The notes under the pieces: generated by a model
Told to the model about the DNA's origin: nothing
The model's input: the letters and a program-made list of their open reading frames with translations, nothing else
Databases searched by the model: none
Program-made: the position numbers and the translations under genes
In this document: piece after piece, positions 1 through 5,678 of the stretch
Position numbering within the stretch: position 1 is the first letter of the stretch
Layout: each line of letters starts with the position of its first letter
Origin: an uncultured Rhodospirillaceae bacterium
Lineage (GTDB): Bacteria; Pseudomonadota; Alphaproteobacteria; CAAGCB01; CAG-977
Assembly (NCBI GenBank): GCA_900553035.1
Contig: USCC01000112.1
Span: 1 to 6,622 of the forward strand
Length of the DNA: 6,622 bases
Direction: 5' to 3'

Positions 1-1082
1 AGGGCTTTCAGGACGGTTTCCAGAGCATCGGGCGTATGAGCGTAATCGACGAACACCGCCGCGCCGTTCTTACGGTCGCCGACATGTTCCATTCGTCCCG
101 GTGTCCCTTTCAGAACGGCGAGGGCTTCGACGGCCCTTTCAGCGTCTTCACCGGCGGCCGTCACCAGTCCCAGAGCGCACAGCGCGTTCATCGCTTGGAA
201 TGTTCCCGCCAGAGGAAGGCGGATTTCATGGGGTTTTCCGAAAATTTCCAGGTGAAGCGTCTGTCCGTTGATGTCCAGCGTCGTATCCACCAGGCGGATG
301 GCGTCCGCGTTTCGACCGTAATCCAGAATCTTCAGCCCCTTTGCACGGCAGGCGTCGGAAATGCGGCCGAATTCGGGAATGTCGGCGTTCAGGACGACCG
401 TGTTCGAGGACAGAGGGCGTTCAAACAGCTTCAGCTTCGCTTCCAGATAATTCTCCATCGTCTTATGGTAATCCAGATGGTCGCGCGTGATGTTCGTAAA
501 AGCCGCCGCCGCCAGCCGCACTCCGTCAATGCGATGCTGGTCAATGCCATGGCTGGAGGCTTCCATGGCGGCATGGCGGATGCCTTTGCTGGCCAGCATG
601 GAAAGCGTCTGGTGCAGGGTGACGGGGTCGGGCGTGGTCAGACTGCCATAAACGGAAAAATCAGAGGCAATAACGCCGAGCGTTCCGACGCTGGCTGATT
701 TTTTTCCGAGAAATTCATAAATCTGGCGCACAAAATTGGCCGTTGACGTTTTGCCGTTCGTCCCGGTGACGGCCAGCATGGTTTCGGGCTGTGAGGCATA
801 AAAGGCGGCGGCCATGTGCGACAGGGCGGCACGGGGATCGGCCGCACGGATGCAGACCATGCCGGTTTCGGGCAGTTCCGCGCCTTCGGGGACGAGCGCC
901 GCCGCCGCGCCCTTTTCGGCGGCCTGGGTCAAAAAAGCCGTTCCGTCGGTTTTAACGCCCGGCAGGGCGGCAAAGAGAAATCCTTTTTCAACCTTGCGTG
1001 AATCGGATGTAATACCTGAAATATCGATGTCTGTCGGAACCGGAGGCAGGCGGCAGGATGACAAGAGATCGTTCAAAAGCAT
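1..1082 (-). CDS. murE: MurE, UDP-N-acetylmuramoyl-tripeptide synthetase (3' end outside window)
   Basis: This is a Mur ligase of cytoplasmic peptidoglycan synthesis. It adds the third stem residue, presumably meso-diaminopimelate, to UDP-MurNAc-L-Ala-D-Glu using ATP. I translated 360 codons with no stop; the frame continues past the left edge. E. coli MurE is about 495 residues, so roughly a quarter is missing. Visible motifs: SDSRKV at 26-31; the ATP loop GTNGKTST at 107-114; TTPDP at 149-153, which contacts the UDP-sugar; EASSHGI at 174-180; NITRDHLDYH at 197-206; YLEAKLKLF at 212-220, where Lys216 should be the carbamylated lysine; GTPGRME at 326-332; and DYAHTPDAL at 346-354. The DNPR motif that reports diaminopimelate rather than lysine lies outside, so the substrate is inferred from the lineage. 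The ATG at 1082 is preceded by GGAG with 8 bases between. It starts 26 bases after the ftsI stop, so it is probably cotranscribed. Confidence 0.96.
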   Translation of the reverse strand, partial: MLLNDLLSSCRLPPVPTDIDISGITSDSRKVEKGFLFAALPGVKTDGTAFLTQAAEKGAAAALVPEGAELPETGMVCIRAADPRAALSHMAAAFYASQPETMLAVTGTNGKTSTANFVRQIYEFLGKKSASVGTLGVIASDFSVYGSLTTPDPVTLHQTLSMLASKGIRHAAMEASSHGIDQHRIDGVRLAAAAFTNITRDHLDYHKTMENYLEAKLKLFERPLSSNTVVLNADIPEFGRISDACRAKGLKILDYGRNADAIRLVDTTLDINGQTLHLEIFGKPHEIRLPLAGTFQAMNALCALGLVTAAGEDAERAVEALAVLKGTPGRMEHVGDRKNGAAVFVDYAHTPDALETVLKA

Positions 1083-1108
1083 GACTATATCTCCAAACTG
1101 AATGTCTT

Positions 1109-2836
1109 TTATTTTGAATTGAGGGAGGCTTTGACGTAAGGAGCCGCCTGGGTGGGTTCATAGGGACGCGGGGCGATCCCCAACTGGGGCGCGACGGCCG
1201 AAATGATCCGTTCTGCCGTGGGGACGGCGTTCCATGCCGCTGTATTGAAATAAAACGTTTCCTTCAACTTGTGGGGCGCTTCCATCATCACCATCAGAAC
1301 ATACTGCGGATTGTCCATCGGGAAAGCGGAAATGAACGAAGTGCGCAGCTTGCCTTCGACATATTTTCCTTTTGCCAGAATCTGAGCCGACCCCGTTTTC
1401 CCGCCGACTTCGTAGCCGGGGACATTGGCACGCCGCCCTGACCCTTCGGTTACGACCAGACGCATGATAGCACGCATAATTTTGGATGTCTTTTCCGAAA
1501 TAATCCTTTCGCCGATTATTTCGTCGACATGCCGTTTGGAGACCAGTGTCGGTTCATGATAAACACCGCCGTTGACCAGTGCTCCGGTCGCCGCGACGAC
1601 GTGCAGAGGCGTAACCGCCACCCCATAGCCGTAAGCGACGGTGGCTGTGCTGAGTTCACGCCATGTCGAAGGAAACAGGGGGTGTCCCCTTTCCGGGAGT
1701 TCAAGGCTGACCGGTTTGAAAAAACCGAAACGGCGCAGGAATTCCTTCTGTTTTTCCGCGCCGACCGAAAGGGCGATTTTGGCTGATCCGATATTTGATG
1801 AATGGATGAGAATCTCCGGGATGCTCAGAATGCGGCGCAGTTTCGGGACGTCGTTGATTTTGTAATTGGCCAGAACAATCGGGTTTGTCCCGTCAATCGT
1901 ATCAGAGACTTTGATTTTCCGTGTTTCAAGGCCGATGGCCGTATTGAACAGCTTCATGATCGAACCGACTTCATAGACGCCCAGGCTGGCCGAATTGAAC
2001 AGCTGTTCGGGTTTGACGCTCTGCAGATTGTTGGGATCATAATCCGGCAGCGAGACCATGGCGACCAGTTCGCCGGTTTTGGCATTCATAAGGACGGCCG
2101 AACCGCCTTCCGCGCTGAACTTTTCAATACTTTCCTGCAAGGCCGTGCGGACGGCGTCCTGAATGCCGACGTCCAGCGACAGGCGGACGGGTTCCTTTTG
2201 CTCGGAAAGTTGTTTGTTGAAGGCCTTTTCAACGCCGGCAATGCCTTTGTTGTCGATGTCCGTCGTGCCGATGACGTGCGAGAACAATGCGCCCTGCGGA
2301 TAAACGCGGCTTTCGCCGTACTGGAAATTCAGCGCCGGAATGCCCAGCCGGTTGACTTCGTACTGTTCACGCGGGGTCAGGCTACGCTTGACGTACACGA
2401 AATTCCGACCGCTTTTCAGCTTTTTCAGAAGCGGCTTGTAGGCAAGGTCGGGCAGGGTCTGCACCAGAGCGGCGGCGACCATTTCCGGATTTTTGATTTT
2501 ATCGACTTCGGCGTAAAGGTCGGCGGAAGGCAGGCTGGTTGCCAGAATGACGCCGTTGCGGTCGACGATGTCCGCTCGGTTCATTTTGATTTCAAGAGAA
2601 TGTGTTTTTGTTTCGTGCCGTTCTTCAACAGGTACGGTCAGCATCGTCACATTGAACAGGCGCACCGCGATGACACAGAATGACGCCAGGAACAGCCCGG
2701 CCGTGAACAGAAGGCGATTCTTGCCGCTTTCCAGAGTGGCGACGCTTTTCCGATCGGCAAGGCTGACCCGGTCGGGCAGGGGAATCTCCTGCCCGGGGTA
2801 GTAAAACGTCCCGCTTTTTCTGAAAAGTCGGAACAT
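1109..2836 (-). CDS. ftsI: FtsI/PBP3, septal peptidoglycan D,D-transpeptidase
   Basis: This is a class B penicillin-binding protein that crosslinks septal peptidoglycan in the periplasm, working with FtsW and the FtsQLB complex. It has 575 residues, a normal length. A basic cytoplasmic N-terminus is followed by one membrane segment at about 42-60. The PBP dimerisation region carries NRADIVDRNG at 86-95 and the conserved block IGTTDIDNKGIAGVEKAF at 189-206. The transpeptidase domain has all three catalytic motifs: SIMK at 292-295 with Ser292 as nucleophile, SSN at 346-348, and KTG at 480-482 in GGKTGSAQ. The usual RG of the RGxIxDRNG motif reads RA here, and SxxK is SIMK where many FtsI proteins have STFK or SVFK; both look tolerable. 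The ATG at 2836 follows the ftsL stop by 5 bases, and a GGGAG inside the end of ftsL serves as ribosome site. I see no sign of a PASTA domain. It is very unlikely to be anything other than the dcw-encoded FtsI. Confidence 0.97.
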   Translation of the reverse strand: MFRLFRKSGTFYYPGQEIPLPDRVSLADRKSVATLESGKNRLLFTAGLFLASFCVIAVRLFNVTMLTVPVEERHETKTHSLEIKMNRADIVDRNGVILATSLPSADLYAEVDKIKNPEMVAAALVQTLPDLAYKPLLKKLKSGRNFVYVKRSLTPREQYEVNRLGIPALNFQYGESRVYPQGALFSHVIGTTDIDNKGIAGVEKAFNKQLSEQKEPVRLSLDVGIQDAVRTALQESIEKFSAEGGSAVLMNAKTGELVAMVSLPDYDPNNLQSVKPEQLFNSASLGVYEVGSIMKLFNTAIGLETRKIKVSDTIDGTNPIVLANYKINDVPKLRRILSIPEILIHSSNIGSAKIALSVGAEKQKEFLRRFGFFKPVSLELPERGHPLFPSTWRELSTATVAYGYGVAVTPLHVVAATGALVNGGVYHEPTLVSKRHVDEIIGERIISEKTSKIMRAIMRLVVTEGSGRRANVPGYEVGGKTGSAQILAKGKYVEGKLRTSFISAFPMDNPQYVLMVMMEAPHKLKETFYFNTAAWNAVPTAERIISAVAPQLGIAPRPYEPTQAAPYVKASLNSK

Positions 2837-2841
2837 GAGAG

Positions 2842-3171
2842 TTACTCCCGGTTCAAAAGCGGGGCATACGAAACCCGGATCAGACCGGCTTCGGCCTTGT
2901 CCTGATTTTTGAACGGGATGGCGGAAAACGAGATGATCTGTTCGCCGCGCAGGGGTTTCATGTTCGCATGACGCGAGCTCAGCGTCCGGATCCGCGCCGG
3001 ATCATTCAGGTAGGTCCATTCGGCCTTCAGCACGTGAAGCGCCTTCTGATCCTCCCGGATCTGGGCGTTGATGCGTTCCAGATCGCTTTCCAGGTCAATA
3101 ACCCGGTTTTTGATGATGAACATGCCTGTCGCCATAAAGGCGAACAACAGAATAAGTGAAAAACGCGCCAT
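2842..3171 (-). CDS. ftsL: FtsL, short bitopic cell-division protein
   Basis: This is a divisome scaffold protein of the inner membrane that forms the FtsQLB complex and passes the activation signal to FtsWI. It has 109 residues. There are only a few residues before a membrane helix at about 4-20 (a stretch rich in Phe, Leu and Ile), then a heptad-like, charged region at about 22-56 that reads as a coiled coil. Next comes EWTYLNDPARI at 51-61, the short conserved motif I associate with alphaproteobacterial FtsL proteins, and then a hydrophilic periplasmic tail. FtsL sequences are poorly conserved, so the call rests mainly on size, topology, this motif and the invariant position between rsmH and ftsI. 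The start lies 5 bases after the rsmH stop, with GGGGGTAGGA just upstream as a purine-rich ribosome site. It could in principle be labelled a septum-formation-initiator (FtsB-like) protein, but the location argues for FtsL. Confidence 0.88.
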   Translation of the reverse strand: MARFSLILLFAFMATGMFIIKNRVIDLESDLERINAQIREDQKALHVLKAEWTYLNDPARIRTLSSRHANMKPLRGEQIISFSAIPFKNQDKAEAGLIRVSYAPLLNRE

Positions 3172-3176
3172 GATTC

Positions 3177-4112
3177 CTACCCCCTGATGCTTTCTGCGAC
3201 TCTTAAACGGGCGGAACGGGCGCGGACGTTTCGTGACGTTTCTTCTTCGGAGGGCAAAATCGGTTTTCGGGTGACGATTTTCAGGACGGGCGCCGCCGTT
3301 TTTACTTCCGGCAGATAACGCGACGGAGACGCCGCTTTGCCGCTTTTGTCCTGAAAGAAGGCCTTGACAATTCTGTCTTCCAAAGAATGGAACGATACGA
3401 CCGCCATTCTTCCGCCTGTCGAAAGGAGCTCTACGGCTCCCGATAAACCGGAGCGAAGCTGCCCCAGTTCATCATTGACGTAAATCCGGAGCGCCTGAAA
3501 AGTGCGCGTCGCCGGATCGATTTCGTCCCGCTTTGCATGCGGCAGGACGGAACGGACGACCGAAGCGAAATCCAGTGTCCGTTCAAAAAGCTGTTCTCTG
3601 CGCCGGGCGACAATGGCCGCGGCGATGCGGCGGGAAAAACGTTCCTCGCCGTAAGTGTAAATGATGTCGGCCAGTTCTTTTTCGCCGTACGTGTTGACGA
3701 CGTCCGCCGCGCTCAGACCTTCGCGGCTCATGCGCATGTCAAGCGCTCCGTCCCGACGGAATGAAAACCCTCGCTCGGCCTGGTCAAGCTGCATGGAAGA
3801 CACACCGATGTCCAACATGATTCCGTTGACCTTTTCAATGCCGAGACCGCGAACCAGGGCGGCCATATCGCCGAATTCGCCGCGAACGAGCGTCAGCCGG
3901 CCGCCGTACCGAGCGCATAAATCCTGTCCGCCGGAAACGGCGTTCGGGTCGCGGTCAATGCCGATGACGCGGCAGTCCGCCGCTTCCAGGACGGCTGTGG
4001 AATATCCGCCCGCGCCGAATGTGCCGTCCACATAAATCCCGCCGTCCTTCGGCGCAATGTGCGCGATGACTTCGTTCAAAAGGACGGGAATATGCGGCGC
4101 TTGTGTGTTCAT
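3177..4112 (-). CDS. rsmH: RsmH (MraW), 16S rRNA m4C1402 N4-methyltransferase
   Basis: This enzyme methylates the exocyclic N4 of C1402 in the decoding centre of 16S rRNA, using S-adenosylmethionine. It has 311 residues, the usual family length. Visible motifs: HIPVLLNEV at 7-15; the cofactor loop DGTFGAGGYS at 29-38; GIDRDP at 51-56; DIGVSSMQLD at 101-110; RGFSFRRDGALDMRM at 114-128; TFQALRIYVNDEL at 204-216; SFHSLEDR at 240-247; and a basic tail with RKPILPSEEE and RSARLRVAE. The frame stays open upstream to 4202, but the family starts at HIPVLLNEV, and the ATG at 4112 has GGGAGG just before it. That start gives an ATGA overlap with the mraZ stop, typical of translational coupling. The upstream 30 residues, basic and read across the end of mraZ, are therefore not part of the protein. 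Confidence 0.97.
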   Translation of the reverse strand: MNTQAPHIPVLLNEVIAHIAPKDGGIYVDGTFGAGGYSTAVLEAADCRVIGIDRDPNAVSGGQDLCARYGGRLTLVRGEFGDMAALVRGLGIEKVNGIMLDIGVSSMQLDQAERGFSFRRDGALDMRMSREGLSAADVVNTYGEKELADIIYTYGEERFSRRIAAAIVARRREQLFERTLDFASVVRSVLPHAKRDEIDPATRTFQALRIYVNDELGQLRSGLSGAVELLSTGGRMAVVSFHSLEDRIVKAFFQDKSGKAASPSRYLPEVKTAAPVLKIVTRKPILPSEEETSRNVRARSARLRVAESIRG

Positions 4113-4585
4113 GCGTCCTCCCGGCTTTTGAGGCTGAACCTTTTTTCGATGGCGCGCGCGCGAATTTTTTCCTCTTCGGCGGCGTAGGCTTCGGGATTCC
4201 ATATCTGGAAAGTCTTGCCTTTCCCGACGAAAGCGGCTCTGTCTGTAATTCCCGCGTGTTTCATCAGTTTTTCGGTCAGAACGATACGACCCGTGCTGTC
4301 AAAGGGAAATTCCCGGGCATCGGCGTAAATCAGACTGGTCAGGTCGTCCTGTTCGGCGGAAAAGGTGTCAAAAGACCGGTCAATATCCCCGGCGAATTTG
4401 TCCATCATTTCCGATGTGCAACACTCGATACAGGGCGATGTGAATGAACGGAAGGCAACCAGTTCGGTTTCCTGCTGTTCCAACAGGGCGCGGTAGTCGG
4501 CCGGAATGGAAACGCGTCCCTTGCCGTCGACTTTATTTACAATGGTATCAAGGAAGAGTGTTTTCTTCCGCTGAGACCGGCCCAT
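4109..4585 (-). CDS. mraZ: MraZ, DNA-binding regulator of the dcw operon
   Basis: This is a ring-forming transcription factor of the AbrB-like double-psi barrel fold. It binds repeats upstream of its own gene and, in E. coli, represses the dcw operon. It has 158 residues with two barrel repeats: the first around 17-36 with the DxKGR-type motif DGKGRVSIP (20-28), the second around 92-134 with DSTGRIVL (96-103). These two D-x-x-G-R motifs are the family hallmark. A charged helical tail follows, at about 135-158. The frame is open further upstream, to a GTG at 4621 and an ATG at 4597. I chose the ATG at 4585 because GGAG sits 6 bases before it, whereas the other two have no good ribosome site. 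Even so, about 10 basic residues (GRSQRKK) precede the point where many MraZ proteins begin. The last four bases overlap rsmH. Confidence 0.95.
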   Translation of the reverse strand: MGRSQRKKTLFLDTIVNKVDGKGRVSIPADYRALLEQQETELVAFRSFTSPCIECCTSEMMDKFAGDIDRSFDTFSAEQDDLTSLIYADAREFPFDSTGRIVLTEKLMKHAGITDRAAFVGKGKTFQIWNPEAYAAEEEKIRARAIEKRFSLKSREDA

Positions 4586-4591
4586 GCTGTT

Positions 4592-4595
4592 CTCC
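4592..4595 (-). promoter_or_regulatory. Ribosome binding site deciding the mraZ start
   Basis: GGAG on the minus strand lies 6 bases before the ATG at 4585. The in-frame alternatives, the ATG at 4597 and the GTG at 4621, are preceded by A-rich or non-purine sequence without a recognisable Shine-Dalgarno match. This supports 4585 as the translation start. Confidence 0.7.
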
Positions 4596-4650
4596 ATATT
4601 TTTTTTCACACTGTCCGTCACTGGGCAAAAATTGCCTGGTGCGGACTCTT

Positions 4651-4686
4651 ATGGGATATCATGGGAAAACATGGGGGTCAATGGAA
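4651..4686 (+). promoter_or_regulatory. MraZ operator: TGGGN boxes every 10 bases
   Basis: Read on the plus strand, TGGGA (4652-4656), TGGGA (4662-4666) and TGGGG (4672-4676) are spaced exactly 10 bases apart, followed in phase by a degenerate TGGAA (4682-4686). A further TGGGC at 4622 is also in phase, 30 bases away. The published E. coli MraZ site is TGGGN direct repeats with 5-base spacers, the same 10-base period. The array lies 66 bases from the mraZ start and over the best promoter candidate, so self-repression is the natural inference. The boxes read on the strand opposite to mraZ; binding by this protein is not shown. Confidence 0.8.
4653..4681 (-). promoter_or_regulatory. Candidate mraZ/dcw promoter inside the MraZ boxes
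   Basis: On the minus strand, TTGACC (4681-4676) is followed after 17 bases by TATCCC (4658-4653). The -35 matches the sigma-70 consensus at four of the first five positions or better (TTGAC), while the -10 is weak (TAT only). Transcription would start near 4646, giving an mraZ leader of about 60 bases. The -35 overlaps the third TGGG box and the -10 overlaps the first, so bound MraZ would block polymerase. Other AT-rich hexamers occur upstream (4700-4770), and I cannot exclude a second promoter there. Confidence 0.45.
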
Positions 4687-4983
4687 TGAATATGGTATAT
4701 GGACGGATAGATATGGGAAAGAGGGGGGGTATAAAATCAAGATATGGTGTTTCGATACGATAAAAGTTTCTATGGGTAGGGGGGTAAAGGTGAAATGCGT
4801 GATCCCACGCACATTTTCAGAAAAAATGGGACGGAAAAAACGACTCTGGCGCGTACCATTTTTGTTCCGGGGTTGGCGAACGGCGGGAAAGCGGAAAAAC
4901 AGAATCAACCGGACGGAGAGGAGGCCTGCAAGGCTTTGATTCCCAAAGGTTAAGGAAAACGAATCGGAGAGAGGAAGGTAAAA
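4687..4983. other. Intergenic spacer between mraZ control region and rnpB
   Basis: There is no credible gene here on either strand. Frames that are open in this stretch have no ribosome site and no recognisable protein composition. On the plus strand it is purine-rich, with a run of seven G (4723-4729) and a run of six G (4779-4784), so the minus strand upstream of mraZ carries C and T tracts. More isolated TGGG words occur (4714, 4773, 4828) but out of the strict 10-base phase. The part next to rnpB (4930-4983) is where the RNase P RNA would be trimmed or terminated; I see no strong terminator directly after it. Confidence 0.6.
4796..4811 (-). terminator. Weak hairpin, possible rnpB terminator
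   Basis: TGCGTG and CACGCA form a perfect 6-base stem with a 4-base loop. Further A/T pairing outside is possible with a small bulge. On the minus strand it is followed by TTTCACCTTT, a poor U tract. It lies about 170 bases beyond the rnpB 3' end and upstream of the mraZ promoter, so it could insulate the two units. The weak tract and the distance make this tentative. Confidence 0.25.
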
Positions 4984-5346
<363 letters not shown>

Positions 5347-5353
5347 GAAAGGT

Positions 5354-5382
5354 ACACTAACGGGTTTTCGTCGCCCCGTCAA
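5354..5382 (-). promoter_or_regulatory. rnpB promoter
   Basis: On the minus strand, TTGACG (5382-5377) is separated by exactly 17 bases from TAGTGT (5359-5354). The -35 is near consensus, while the -10 keeps the T, A and final T. Seven bases later lies the first base of the P1 helix of the RNase P RNA, so position and spacing agree with a start at about 5346. Confidence 0.75.
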
Positions 5383-5396
5383 ACACGAACGGATGG

Positions 5397-5470
5397 TTTT
5401 TTTCTGAATTTTTGGCGGATTTTTATTTTTTTTTCTGGAAAAAAAGCGTTTAAGTATTGATTTTTTATAA
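5397..5470. other. AT-rich spacer between divergent transcription units
   Basis: T tracts and a run of A dominate; by my count only about one base in five is G or C, against a GC-rich dcw region. It lies upstream of the rnpB promoter on the minus strand and upstream of the candidate plus-strand promoter at 5457. It could act as an UP-element-like or bent region for either; no specific site is recognised. Confidence 0.5.
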
Positions 5471-5487
5471 AGTTATGCCCATATGAT
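5457..5487 (+). promoter_or_regulatory. Candidate promoter of the plus-strand small RNA
   Basis: TTGATT (5457-5462) and TATGAT (5482-5487) resemble sigma-70 hexamers. The -10 differs from TATAAT by one base. The spacer is 19 bases, longer than ideal, so the -35 assignment is uncertain. The start would be near 5494. The strong terminator downstream at 5635-5670 is the main reason to look for a promoter here. Confidence 0.35.
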
Positions 5488-5493
5488 AACCAA

Positions 5494-5670
5494 TAAAGAC
5501 ACAACAGAATTGAGGCTCAATCTCACAAGAGCTTCATGTTCGGGGAGCTTTCTTTTACTGCTCGTTTTCTCCTTTGGCTCAACTTACACACTAAGGTAGG
5601 AGCAAATAAGTAAGGGAAACCCCGATATGAAGGAGGCAGGTTCCGCAAGGAACCTGCCTTTCTTGTTTTT
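5494..5670 (+). ncRNA. Unrecognised plus-strand RNA, candidate small regulatory RNA
   Basis: About 177 bases lie between a candidate promoter and a strong terminator, on the opposite strand to both flanking genes. It has no family I recognise; I compared it mentally with 6S RNA, tmRNA, the SRP RNA and common riboswitches without a match. Visible structure: TTGAG (5514-5518) can pair with CTCAA near 5578-5582; AGCTT and GGAGCTTT form a possible inner hairpin at 5529-5552; CTCCTTT (5569-5575) is complementary to AAGGAG (5630-5635); and GGGAAACCCC near 5614-5623 can form a tiny hairpin. The pyrimidine-rich segment 5550-5575 with CTCCTTT would also suit pairing to ribosome sites of other mRNAs. 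It contains a 25-codon frame (ATG at 5536, stop 5611-5613) with a hydrophobic middle but only a weak ribosome site (AAGAG), so a small peptide is possible. The ends are estimates. Confidence 0.4.
5635..5670 (+). terminator. Rho-independent terminator, plus strand
   Basis: GGCAGGTTCC (5635-5644) and GGAACCTGCC (5649-5658) form a perfect 10-base stem closing a GCAA tetraloop, extended by one A-T pair and two possible G-U pairs. TTTCTTGTTTTT follows. The T tract lies on the plus side only; on the minus strand the stem is followed by TCCTTCATATC. It therefore terminates plus-strand transcription best, although it lies 20 bases past the stop of the minus-strand cysteine-rich gene and may help stop that transcript too. 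Confidence 0.85.
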
Positions 5671-5678
5671 GGACGGGT

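Noticed and set aside
36..698. Long plus-strand open frame opposite murE
   Set aside because: The minus strand reads as MurE with all expected motifs in one continuous frame; the plus frame is its GC-rich antisense and has no ribosome site or family character.
1802..2683. Plus-strand open frame of 293 codons opposite ftsI
   Set aside because: The minus strand is an intact FtsI with SxxK, SxN and KTG motifs. The opposite frame is explained by codon bias and has no recognisable domain.
4113..4202. N-terminal extension of rsmH to an upstream ATG at 4202
   Set aside because: It lies within the end of mraZ, encodes a non-conserved basic stretch, and the ATG at 4112 has a good ribosome site and begins at the conserved family start.
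5483..5599. 38-codon plus-strand frame starting at ATG 5483 with a hydrophobic stretch
   Set aside because: It has no ribosome site, and the ATG overlaps the best -10 hexamer, so it would lie upstream of the predicted transcript start.
5635..5658. Terminator of the cysteine-rich gene as its main role
   Set aside because: On the minus strand the hairpin is not followed by a T run, whereas on the plus strand it is; a secondary bidirectional role remains possible.
5494..5670. 6S RNA, tmRNA piece or SRP RNA
   Set aside because: The two ends do not pair into a 6S-like rod, there is no tmRNA tag coding or CCA end, and the conserved SRP RNA loop sequence is absent.
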